Below are positions 22,358-33,800 of a DNA stretch of 64,000 nucleotides, one piece after another. The notes beneath the pieces are model-generated. The model was not told where the DNA came from, ran no database searches, and saw nothing but the letters and a program-made list of their open reading frames with translations. How positions within the stretch are numbered: the stretch's first letter is position 1; the number at the start of each line of letters is the position of its first letter. The DNA comes from Edaphochlamys debaryana (lineage: Eukaryota > Chlorophyta > Chlorophyceae > Chlamydomonadales): the NCBI GenBank assembly GCA_016858145.1, contig JAEHOE010000079.1:248001-312000 (forward strand), read 5' to 3'. The position numbers and the translations under genes were made by a program.

Positions 22358-25007
22358 CTGCAACGGGGATCACGGTATCGGCCGTAAGGTAAGGAGGCCG
22401 GGATGCGGGGGTGGGGATCTGACGAGAACAACGTGGCAAGAAGCCGCATCGTGTAGGTGAAGGGGATAGGGGGCAGCACCGCTAGTCGTGTTCGGGGCGC
22501 GGCCAGGCGCGGCTGAGGCACGTGGTCTCAGTTACAATGAGAACGACGGAACGCCCGTTCCGGCGGCGGATTCAGGTCAACCGCGTGTCACAGCAACTAG
22601 GGCAACATGTGAGCACAGCACAGTCGGCACGGCTGGCAGGTCAGAGCGAAGTGCGCATCGTGAACGGCGGGACATCAACGCAACGCTACCTGGAAGAGGG
22701 GCTCCCGACGTGCGCGTGGACGCTCTGCGTACGTGATCGACATTCTTTCGTGTTGTGGTGCCACTGAAGGCGATAAGTCTCCGCGACCAGGACCGGGCAG
22801 ACCTGGCAACGCGCCGCTCTGCAGAATCGCTACTGAGTACCGGCAGCCCTGTATCAGCCTGCATTAGCTCAAACTATGTCATGTGCACGAGTGACCGTGT
22901 GGTGTCGCCAGGGGTCGATGCACGTTGAGGGAGCCGCGGGAGACGCAATCACTCAAGTACAGGTTATCGATGGAGCGAACTGAGTGTTTGCGCTGTGTTT
23001 CGTGAGCAGCGACGCCTATACTTGACACGCCTGACGCGCCGAAAATAACGCGGTTTCGATGGACTCGATTTCCCGGACACTTACGCGTCTCAACCATGGA
23101 GCTCAATCAAATGAAGAACAGGCCAGTTCAAGTCGATCGGTACAGCACGACACGCGGGCTCTCGAAGGGGCACGGGCCCCGTGCTCCAGGTCGGGCCCCT
23201 AATTATCGACTAGCACTGGACTTCTCCCGCAAGCAGTGACCAGTTTGACAGCCGATACGTGTCAAGCTCGGTGAGCACAAAGGTTGGGACTGTGCTCGGT
23301 TGGGCCTGGCTAGTTCAGCCCGATTAGGGTACGTGTTCGCATTTCGCATGTTCGCAGTGTTCGGCTGCCTCCTCGCGTGGGCAAGTTGAGCAATCACAGG
23401 GTCGTAGTGCACACCCAAGTGCGCGTCCACAATCACGCGACACGGCGCCTGTGGCTGAGCTCAACGGTCCCGGAGATGCTAGCATCTAGGTGCTTTCGGT
23501 GTCAGGCTCTGGGGCAGACGAGCTCATAGTATTCAGTCCGCAGAACCCGCCCTAGACGGCAGCCTCCAGCACACTGCGCCCCGTACGCCCCCCCACCCCC
23601 CTTGACTTGGACGCCATCAGGGCAGCGGCTGCTCCTGCCCAAGGCCATGTGCAGCTTTCCGGCGGGCGTGGCCAAAGGGCGGTGGCCGCCGTCACAAAAC
23701 GGGCATGCGGTCGGCCAGGGGCAAGGCGCTTCGCAGCGGCGCCCGGTCGGTCAGCAACTGCCAGCGTTCGCAGGACTGAGTCCGCCGGGGAGGTGGCGGC
23801 GGCAGGCGCCCAAGCAGCAGCGTGTGCATGCGGGCACTGGCGCTGCACGGCGGTCGCCCGGCGGGGCGGCTTGGCAATGCGCCAGCAGCGCGCCGTGGAC
23901 AGGCGCCAGCTGGCGGCATTGCGGCAGCCGGGGCGGGCGCAGTGGCGGGGCCGGGGCGAGCAGCAGCCCATGTGCTGGCGCGGCAGTGGCGGCGGGGGTG
24001 GTACCGCCAGCGGGGGCGAGCGAGGGGCCCACCAGGACCACAGAGCGGCGGGCTGAGCCGGCGGCCCCACAAGGAAAGGCTGCCCGGTCAGCGCACCGTC
24101 GCTGAGGTATCAGCGGGGGCCTCGGGGCAGGCTGAGCTCCTCGTGCGCATGGTCGAATGCATCCAGCGATTCCTGCAGCAGCCTCCAAGCTGGTGTTCCA
24201 GGGCTCCAGGCCAGCCAAGGAGACCGGGGCAGAGGGTGGTACCGGTAAGTGGCACGTACCAGGCGGTACATCACCTCAGTACTACCGGTCCACACAGCAG
24301 CTGCCTGAGAGGACGCTCAGGTCGAGAGTGCGCGCTGCACTCAGCCCAGAAGGGCCCAGACGAGGGCGCGCACAGCTCCGGAGTCCGGACCCCTAGGTGG
24401 GTGGGCTCAGCCCAGGCGGGGTGGTCGTGGACAGTCGTAGACGTAGCAGTCAGTTGATCCTTACAAGCCCTAGCGGTCACCTCGAGTTATGGAGGCCTCG
24501 CTTTAGGCTGGCCTCCTGCCTTGACGTCTTCAACTCTGGCATCCTACATCCTTCCATGGCGCCCTTGCCTGCCACGCAGTCCTTTCAAAGGACGTTCACC
24601 AAATGCTGATGAGGCACGGCGCGCCACAACCGCTTGCGTCGATGCAAGGCCCATGCAGGCCTTCGCGAGCACGGCCCCTCTCTCTGTCTGTCGCCCTCTT
24701 GGGCGCTAATCGGGATCCGCCCTCGGCGGAAGCCCGGCCCTAATCTCTACGGGCAGCACTGCAGCCGCCGCGGGGCAAGAGCCGGCGCAACAGACCAGAG
24801 CCCTGCCCCAGCGGCGACTAGGCAGCGTTGCCCCTTCGCGCAGTCTCTCGCACGCTCTCACAGTCCCACTCGAGCCCACGTCACCAGTCAACAGTCAACG
24901 CAGCGGTCAAATGCAGCATTCAAGTAAAGCCTGCGACCAGTCAAAGGCATGTCAAACCTAGTCACCCTTTGCTGGCTGCTGTCTCAGCCAGCCCGGGGGC
25001 CGAGGCT
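22358..25007. other. 2.6-kb gap with one unassigned GC-rich open segment
   Basis: This should contain the kinase 5' end and the PES1 3' UTR. At 23552-24218 three overlapping minus-strand frames and two plus-strand frames stay open, one minus frame ending GRSVLEAAV before a stop at 23552. Composition is coding-like, but no domain, start or splice pattern is convincing. The segment 22360-23500 is lower in G+C and shows no exon except possible 5' leader sequence. Confidence 0.4.
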
Positions 25008-28000
25008 TCACCGCCGCTGCTTCTTGGCGGGTGCCGCTGCCGGCTTGGCCGCGCCCTTGCCCTTCGGAGCCTCCGCCTTGCCCTGCGCAGCCTTGCCCTT
25101 GGCTCCCGCCGGAGCGGCCTTGGCCTTGGGCTCGGCGGCCTTGGGCTGGGGCTTGGGCTGGCCCATCGGCCCTGCCGCGCCCTCGGCCGCAAGCTTGGTC
25201 TTGCGCGTCTCGAGGGTCTGAACGCGCTCCTTCTTCGCGACCTCCTTCGCGACCATGTTGTTGTACATCTTGCGCGTCTTGCGAGGCATCATAATGTCGG
25301 CCATGGCCTTCTCCTCCTCGGCCGCGATCTCCGCCGCCGACCGCTTCTTCGGCTTGGACGCGGGCTTGGCCTCCTCCTCCTCCTCGCCGTCGGCATCCTC
25401 GTCGGCGTCCGCATCCTCCGCGGCATCCTCGTCGGCGTCGGGCGCCGAGCGCTTGCGCGCAGCCTGCTTGAGCTCCTTGGCGAGCTCGGCCTTGTACACG
25501 CGCTCCGCCTCCTCCAGGTCCTCGCCCGCGGCGCCCTCGCCGGCATCGGCATCGGTCGCGCCCTCGCCGACGAACTCGGACCCATCTGCGCCCTTAAGCA
25601 CCAACCCCGCGGCACGCAACCGGGCAGCGTGGGCAGCGTCCTGAAAGGGGCACGGAGGAAGGGGCAGGCACGGTAAGGATGATGCAGGCAAGGTGGAGGA
25701 ATGGTGAGGGGGTGGGGGTGTGCGAGGTAGGCATTTAGGACAATTAAGTGACCCACCCGCCACTGCAGACGGGAAAGCCGGATAGGGCCCGTTCATGTCC
25801 TCGACCACGATTCGCATCCTAGCCAGGGTATATGGCATGGTGCGTGCCCAAAGTAGTCGAGTTGCGAAGATGCGTGTCCTTGCCAAGAACCCTGAAGCCA
25901 ACCTCTACCCGTCACCGACCCCAGAAAGCTGCGACCACGTTATGAGATTTAGGACCCTTAAGTGACCCGCCCGCCACCGCAGACGGGAAAGCCGGATAGG
26001 GCCCGTTGATGTCCTCGACCACGATTCGCATCCTAGCCAGGGTATATGGCATGGTGCGTGCCCAAAGTAGTCGAGTTCCGTCGTACCATTCGTACAGCCT
26101 AATCCCTATAACCGCTGCCATACATGCTCCACTCCTGCTCTCCATTAAGCCCGTGCTCTTCATTCTCCACTCTTGCTGCTTCCCAGCCCAGCAGGAACGG
26201 TCCTTGACACACACCTGCAGGCGCTTGATGGTCTTGGCGTAGTCGGGGGTGTAGCCGTCGTCGTCCTCCCCCACGAAGGGCGACAGGTGGGGCGGGGGCA
26301 CCTGCGAAAGTCACGAAAGACACGGGGCACCCTTGTCAGACACGCATCGCCGTGAACCAACACCCCCAACCCAGCCTCAACACTGGACCCCAGCACCCTC
26401 CTTCCTCTCCCGCCTCCCCCCTTCCCCGCAGCGTCTCCCCACCTGGCCGGGCGCGTAGGCGTCCGTGGGCAAAAGCACGCGGAAGTTGGCGCTATCGAAC
26501 ACCCACTGCGGCTGCACGTACTCGCGCGAAAGGAAGCGGTGGCCCTGGCGCGGGCGGTCCACAACCTGGGCGGGCGGGGGCAGAGGGGCAGGGGGAGGGG
26601 TCAGTAGGTTGCAGGGGCAGCGATTGAGGCAGGAGGTGGCAGGAGAGCAGGGCGGCGGCCACACACACGGGCGCAGACTCGGGTTGCAATCGGCCAGCAC
26701 TCCAGGAACCTGCTCCAAACGCACCCTGCATTCTGCAACCTTGCACCCCCTCCCACACTCACGAACCCACACCCGCCCCACCTGGTGCGTGATGGCCTCG
26801 CTCGTCTCCTCGTACGGCGAGCCCTCGCCGTCCCACGCCGCCACACCGCCGAACGCGCGCACCACCAGCATGAGCGGCTCCCGGGGCACCTCGCGCCCCA
26901 GGAAGAACACGCGGCCGCGAAACAGGTTGGCGCACAGCGCGTCGTCGTCCGCAGGGTCGATGCCGGCGCCCAGCGCGCCGCCGGCCGCCCGTGTGCCGGC
27001 GTCCTGGTCAGCCGCAGAGCCGGCGTGCACTGCGGAAGCGGAGAGGAGAGGAAGGCGGGGATGCAGGGTTTAGGCGGGTTTTCGGCGGGTGTGGTTTGGC
27101 GGGGGGCAGGGCCGGTAGAAAGGCCGGGCAGGGCGATGACGTCACGTGTACGGCCGCATCAAGGAAGCTCGGGTGGTACGGCAACGAGGTAGATGCGATG
27201 ACTCACCGTCCACGTCATCGTCGTCGTCGTTGTCCTCCTCGCTGTCGTCCCCGAGCAGCGCCGAGACGGGGCGCGCGCCGGAAGCCCTGCGCCTGGCGGC
27301 CTCGTCCCCCTCCTCCGACCCGGCCTCGTCATCCTCCTCCTCGTCCTCCTCCGCGTCATCGCTGTCGCTGCCGCCCGTGTCGAGGATCGGCTCGTCATCG
27401 TCCTCCTCAGCGTCCGCCTCGCTGTCAGGCTCCTCCTCCTCCTCCTCCTCCTCTGCCTCGTCGTCGTCGGCCCCCTCCTCGGCCTCGCCGCCAGCGCCCA
27501 CGAGCTCTCGCAAGCGGCCCTGCAGGGGAGCACAGGCACGTGGAAGGGGGGGTGTATGGTGAGGAGATGTACGGCGAGGACAGCACGGCGGAGGGTTGCT
27601 CATCCAGGCCCAGTGCGGGACCCAGGCCCACAGCAGGCCCCGTCCCAGGCCCAGGCCGGGCCCACCTGCAGCGAGTCGATGCGCGCCTGCATCTCCGCGT
27701 CGCCCTCGCCAGCACCCGCAGCCGCCGCAGCGCCCTCGCCGGCCGCCGCAGCGTCCGCAGCGCGGTCCGTCTCCGCCGTGTCCCGCAGGCCTGAGCGTTG
27801 GGAGCACGAGGCGACACGTTAGTAAAGCTCGGAACAGTGGAACAGTGGAGCACCAACAATGGCTTTGCAGCGCCCCGTCTCGGCAGCTGACAAAGCTCTC
27901 AGGAGAGAGCCCTGTGCAGCGGCGGTATGCCTCCAGCCCGCAAGCCCCCGGCCCGCTAGCTTACCCGCGATCTTAGGGATGCCCCTGCCCCGTCCCTAGG

Positions 28001-30371
28001 CCCCGCCCCGCCTGCAACGCCCCAACCCCCTCACCCGCGATGTCCTTCATGATGCCCGCCAGCTCCGCGGCCGCCTCCTCCAGGCGCTGGTCCAGCAGGG
28101 GCGGGTAGCGCAGCTGGGGGGGAGGAAGGGGGGAAGGAGGGGATGCAGGGGAGGGTGAGGGTCAGGGGCCGAGGAGGAGGCGAGGGCGGCCAGGGGGCGC
28201 ATGCGGAGCGGGCGCAAGGACAGAGCCCGGGGAACAGGGAGGAAGCCCAGGGAGACCGGAAGCGCATGCACGAGTGCGTGTGGAGGTGAATGCTGGTGTG
28301 CAGGTAGCTCAGAGGCTGAGAGCCAATGTTGCGTGTCAGTGTAACTATGACATAAAGTAAACTCATCAGGAGCCGCTACCCCCAGGAACTGGGAGCGTTC
28401 GCAGCTCAGGACTTGGTTTATCTTCATCCACGCCTTGGTGTTGCTCTTGTTGCGGTCAGTGTGCTCTCAGGGGTGCTCTCACAGACCAGTGCGCGCCGTT
28501 GACCCTGTTGCCCGTCTTGTCGCCCCCCGCCCAACAGTCCCAAACCCCCAGCCGCCACCGCCACCACCACCACCACCACCCCGAACCGCCCGAACCCGAA
28601 CCCAGGCCGGGGGCCCGTCGCTCACCCCCAGCATGTAGTAGAGCTTGAAGTTGACGAACTGCAGCAGCGTGTTGTGGAACTCGAGGAACGTGAGCATGAC
28701 CTTGTAGTCCACGTCGGGGGGCAGCACCTGGGGATGGGGGTAGCGACATGGGAGGGAGACGCGGTGGTCAGTCAGGGGAGCGGGGACTTGGGTTGCCATC
28801 AGCAGCAGTGCAGCATGCAGCATACTGCAGCCCGCCGGCTCTCATGCGAGCGCGGTCGTGGGCCCCCCTGCGGGCGCCACGGACGTGTCCCGCCCACGTG
28901 TCCCGCGCACGTGTCCACACCCACGTGTCCCGACGGACCCACCTGGCTCAGCGCGTGCGGCACCAGCCACGTGACGCTCTGCCCCAGCACCGAGGCCTGG
29001 AAGTAGTAGCCCTTGACGCTCACAAACACGCGCCGCAGCGAGTTGGAGCGCACCACGTACGCCTGCCACTCCAGCGCCAGCCGCCGGGCCGTGTGCACCG
29101 CCTGGGGAGGAGGGGGTGGAGGAGGTGGGGGTGGTGGGGGTGGGGAAGGGAGAGGGAGGGAGAGGGCAGGGGTGAGGACGGAGACGGGCGGACAGGGAGG
29201 GCAGGCGGCCTGGCGGCAGGCGGAGGCGGGCGGAGGTGCAGCCAGCGGGGCGTCGTGCGGTGCGGTACCGGTGCGGTAGGGTGTGTGCACGTGGGCACGT
29301 GTCGTACCTTGGTGGGGATGTCGTACTTGCTCTCCGCCGGCAGCGTGGCGAACAGATGCACCATTGTCAGGGCGTCGTCCAGGTCGCGGAGGGCGTCCAC
29401 GAACGAGGGGTACCTGGGGGAAGGAGTGGAGGGACAGGGGGCGTGGGAGAGGAGTGGGTGGAACGAGTGAGGCGGGGGAGGGACAAACGATGCGCTAGGG
29501 CTTCTCACTCAGGACCCGAGCCGCACCCCGCAGAACCGCAGCCTCGGGGGACACGACAACCGGGGTCATCGCTTGCTCTGCCCCTGATGTTACCGAAAGC
29601 CGCCCCCCCTTCGTCTGCAATCTCCTGTCCGCTCACCGCTCCTTGACCAGGTGGTCGAGGCGGTAGGTGGGCGTGAGCGCCGCCAGGCGCTTGGCCAGGT
29701 CGGCATTGTGCTTGGCGCGGGCCTTGCGGACCTTGCGGTCGTGGGCCTTGATGTTCCTGGGGTGATGGGGGGAGGACAGGGAGGGTAGAGGGGAAGGGTG
29801 AGGAGAAGTGGGGATAGAGAGTGGGTGAGGGCAGGCGCGGGGGCGCAGGGGAGGGAGGAGGGACGGCCGCCGCCGCCAGTGCGTGTCGGAAGGGTGCCGG
29901 CGCGACGGCAAGCAGCAGGCCAGGGTTCCGCCCTCGTTAAACGCGACTATAGGTAGACAGTCGTCCGCAAGGGCACGCGCGGGAGAGCAGCCAGCGCGTT
30001 GCGACGCCGCTGCGGCCGTCGCGCCGATTCACCTGAAGGCATTCAGCAGAGGCTCGTGTGCGAGCCAGTTGATGTCCTTCAGGTGGTAATAGGTCTTGTT
30101 GGCGCCTTTAGGCTTCTTCTTGGGCTCGCGAGGGTGCACACCCTTGAGGATGCAAAGCCGCCTGAACTCGGAAAGCCGCAGCTGCAGCTTCCGGACGGCC
30201 TGCGTCCTCGTTATGTATTGGGCGGCATTTCCCGCCTTGCCCTGCGCAAAGGGTTGTTCTGGTTGGCGAGATGCCTCGCCGCCGACATGCGCCGCGGCGC
30301 AGACGCACGCCACAGCCAGGCGAGCATTCCAACGTGACCCGTACACACACCTTCTTAAGCTTCCGGCCCAT
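25008..30371 (-). CDS. PES1: pescadillo (PES1), 60S ribosome biogenesis factor
   Basis: Complete 13-exon model: 30371-30351, 30241-30033, 29756-29637, 29413-29308, 29101-28943, 28727-28626, 28113-28035, 27790-27666, 27519-27207, 27029-26782, 26565-26443, 26301-26215, 25640-25008. All phases agree and give about 774 residues, against roughly 590 in animals and plants. The pescadillo N-terminal domain is clear ([72 protein letters not shown]). The BRCT domain spans [20 protein letters not shown] to [20 protein letters not shown], followed by [15 protein letters not shown]. An expanded acidic linker precedes the BRCT domain, and a Lys/Ala tail ends the protein. Known role: the PeBoW complex with BOP1 and WDR12 in the nucleolus, processing rRNA for the large subunit. 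Exon 1 encodes only seven residues (MGRKLKK). It is divergent from HOS1. Confidence 0.95.
25736..25862. repeat. first copy of a ~127-bp direct repeat in the last PES1 intron
   Basis: Starts TTAGGACAATTAAGTGACCC and ends near AGTAGTCGAGTT. It is nearly identical to 25949-26078; about 86 bases separate the copies. It does not match any PES1 exon and is probably a non-autonomous element or a local duplication. Confidence 0.9.
25949..26078. repeat. second copy of the PES1-intron direct repeat
   Basis: Few differences from 25736-25862 (for example CCACTGCAG against CCACCGCAG, and GTTCATG against GTTGATG), which suggests a recent duplication. Confidence 0.9.
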
Positions 30372-30812
30372 TTGGCCGCGCCGGGGGCGGCCGGCGCCGC
30401 CGGTCGGCTAGGTTCTGGGCAACCGAGACGCCAGGGCGGGTAACAGCGTCTCTTGTGACGGCTCTGTCGCCTTTAGTCGCGATATACGTGTGGGGCCCGG
30501 GTTATACAAGAATTCGTGCAACGCGGACCCTATTACCCTGCCGCGCACCCCAGATGGGTGCGCACCGCATGGAGGGGCTCCGGGGGCCGCCACCACTCCG
30601 ACCTTTGGTTGCATGCGCAGCAGCAGTCGCAAGCCCATCCTACGCTGTAATGCTGCTGAGCTCAACCAGCTGGACCTGGTCGCCCCAACACCGATCTTGC
30701 CGCAGACCTTCCCAACGCACCCGTCTCTGCTTCTGATCATGTCAGTACCATTCGTGAAGTGCTAGGCTAGCAGACGCCAGGCGCCCGGAGCCCGCCAGGC
30801 TCAAACGCAGAG
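30372..30812. promoter_or_regulatory. divergent promoter between PES1 and HOS1
   Basis: 441 bases between head-to-head start codons. AT-rich TATA-like words occur at 30480-30486 (GATATAC) and 30502-30508 (GTTATAC); their use is inferred only. The interval must contain both 5' UTRs. Confidence 0.6.
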
Positions 30813-33800
30813 ATGGCGCCAGTCGCAATTTCTATGCCGGGAGACCGCGCCGGCGCTCTGTCCGCTCTGGCATCCAGCAACCTCAAAGAGCTGCACCTCA
30901 AGCGCGCTGACGGCAGCCGCACGCTCGACAGCCTGCACAATGTCTGCCGGAGCGCCGGTATTCTCCCGCTCGGCGCCCCCGACGCGACGCCCCGCGAGCG
31001 CTACCTGGCGGTCTTTGACGCAGCGCTCGCTGGCGGGCTCGGCAGCTGGATTCTCGACTACGTCGAGGTGGTCTGCGCGGACCGGCATCTCACCTCGAAC
31101 GACCCCTTAGAAGCCTACCTCCTAGACGGTGGCTTCGTCAAGGCCTGGGCCCAGGCCTCTCTACAGCGTTCGGAGGCCGCCGCCTCAGCAGCCCTTAGCG
31201 GCGAGGCGGCCTTTGCGACCTTCCTCACCAGCGGCCTGCAGGCCGCCCTCGCCCAGTCCCACGTGCTCGTCGCCGTACTGCGGGCGCTGGATCGGATCCG
31301 CGGGGGCGCGGGTGCCACGTCAGCGCCGGGACAACTGCCGTCGGCTGCGGAGGACCGGTGAGCGTGTCGCGCAACGGGCTGCTGGGATGAGCTGGATGGG
31401 GGCGGGGGTCCAAGCGGAGGACTGGGCAAGATGCACATGCACATGCGGCTAGGATCTGGATCTGAGGTCTGTGAGGGCGGGGCCATGGAATGGCCATGGC
31501 TTGGGGCTTGTGAGATCAGGCGCGGTACAGCCAAAAGGGGACGGGGGTCCACGTGGAGGGCCGGGGACAGATTCGTGCGGCTAGGCCTTGGGCGCTAGGC
31601 CTTGGGCGCTGTGAGTTGGACAGCACCGCTTCGGACGGCCTCAAATGAGTCCGGCCACGAGTTGGGCGCTAGGATTTGGGCAGCACCGCTCGCGACCTCC
31701 CTGCGCGGCCCGTGGCCGTACCCTCACGGCCGCCGCCCCCTCTTCTTCCCCCCTGCGCCCCTCCACGCCCCTCTGCAGTCTGTCTGTCAAGGCGGAGCTG
31801 CGGCAGGCGGTGCTGATGGAGCAGGCCTACATGGTGGGGGGGGAGGGGGGAGGAGGGAGGGGAGAGGGGAGAGGGGGGATGGGGGGGCGGTGTGGGGAGA
31901 GGGGGAGGCGGAGGCGCAAGGCGGGCTGGCGGGAGCGAGGAGAGGAGCTGGCTCTGGGACACAGGTCGGCTCCTTCCGAGGCCCCTGAGGGATTGAGGGA
32001 CCTCGGCGCCCCGCGGATCCCGGCCGTTTGCGAATCCGGCCGCGGCCGAGGGCTCTCCTTCCCGCCCCAGCGTTGGGTTCCCGGCCTCCCGCATTGGGAC
32101 GCCCCTCCCGCTGCACGCTCCACGCTCCATTCCATGCGCGGCTGACGCACCCGGACCTTGCCCTCCACGACCCTAGGTCATGGACTGGCTGGCCCGCCAG
32201 GCCGGGGGCCCCGGATCGGGATCCGGATCCGTGTACGGCAGCGTGTACGGCAGCTACGCCGAGTGGTCACGGGCGGTCAGCGCGCGGCGGAGCAGGGCGG
32301 CGCCCCGGCAGCTGTTCCTGGACTCCCTGCTGCAGGTGGGGGGAGGGGGGAGGGGAGGGCGGGGGAGGGAAGGGGGAAGAGGGCGTGTGTTTTGACACGG
32401 TACGGCACGCCATGGGCCAGAGGCTGGCCCGCCCTCCTAAGGCACAGGGTACTGGACTCCCTGCTGCAGGTGGGGTGGGGGAAGAGGGGAGAGAGAGGGT
32501 GTGTGCAGACCCTTCTGCCAGCAACATCTGGGAATCAAGACAGGGTGTGTCTTGACACGTGTGTTCTGACACGCGGGCCTCGCCCAGCCCCGCTTAGAGG
32601 TACAGCCCATGATGCCGCGCGGCCGCATGGGGAGGCCGGGGTGGGACCGCTTCCCCCCCCCTTCAACTCCCCCCACTCCCCCCACAGCCTGCCCCCCCAC
32701 CCCCCTCCTCCTCCCCCCTCCCCTCCCCCCAGTCACTCAACCTGGCCGGCGCCTACCCCGCCTCCTCCCCCCCCGCCATGCTGTCCACCCTCCTGCTGGT
32801 CGTGCGGGACGTGGGCGAGGGCGCGTGGGCGGCCAAGCTGGCGCTGCTGGCATACTACGTGCAGGTGAGAGTGTGTGTGTGGGGGGGTAATGGGGTATTT
32901 GTTGCTGAGCGGGAACGCACCGACGCCAGGGAATCCTTGCATGGATAGGTACATGCCGCCGAGTTGACCGTGTTGGGGGTAAAGGGGGAGGTAGAGGGAA
33001 AAGGGCAAGAGGGGGAGGGGAGAGGCTAAGGGGGAAGGGGGATGGCGATGCTGGCCTACTGCGTGCATGTGGTACGGGCTCACCCTTGTGGGCGTCCTAA
33101 GCCTGATTTGTAAGGGTATAAATGGGGAGGTAGGGGGAGGGGGAGGGGGGGAAGGGGACGAGCGGGCTGCTGGCATACTGCGTGCATGTGGGGTGGAGCG
33201 TCGAGGCTTGAGGGACAGAGGGGCTTGTCCTGTGTTTTTTGGGGCGGTAGGCCCTCCGCACCCGCCGCCCCCCACCTCCCCTTCACCCCCTCACGTCCCC
33301 TTCTGAGCCTCAGGACGCCGGCCTCCTCGACGGCCCCAGTGCCAGCGGCGCCCCGCCCCTCCCCGGCTCCGTTCCCCCGGGGGGCGCCCCGCCCCTCTCC
33401 GATGGGGGCGGCGCCCCGCCCCTGGCCCCCGCCTCCCGCCTGGACGCGGCCCTGGAGGAGCTGCGCCGCACCTTCCGGCGGCCCCCCGCCGAGGTGGGGC
33501 TGTGGCAGTGCGCCTACCTGCTCGACTGCGCCGCGGCAGGTGGGTGGGGCGTGGGGGTGGCGGGTATGGGAGAAGGATTCTCGGGTATGCCGACCCTATG
33601 TTTGGGTCTAGGGCGTCTGGGATGGGGTCAGCATGGAGCCGCTTCTCTGGGTGGGTGCAGAACCCGAGGGCTGGCTCGCAGGGCCGCGGAGCTGACGTCC
33701 GCATCTGCCCTCTTCAACACGCGTGTAGCCTCGCTTCAAGGGTTGTGGGGACCCCACACATCTGCCCCCGCCCCTGCCCCTGCCCCACCCGTCCCCAGAG

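Noticed and set aside
23085..23097. ATG followed by four codons and a perfect GTAAGT donor, as first exon of the kinase
   Set aside because: It ends in phase 1, while the next kinase exon must begin in phase 0; another first exon or an intermediate exon is needed.
28379..28440. Exon-like frame [19 protein letters not shown] within PES1
   Set aside because: Flanking exons join directly in phase and match the PES1 family without it, so it is intronic.
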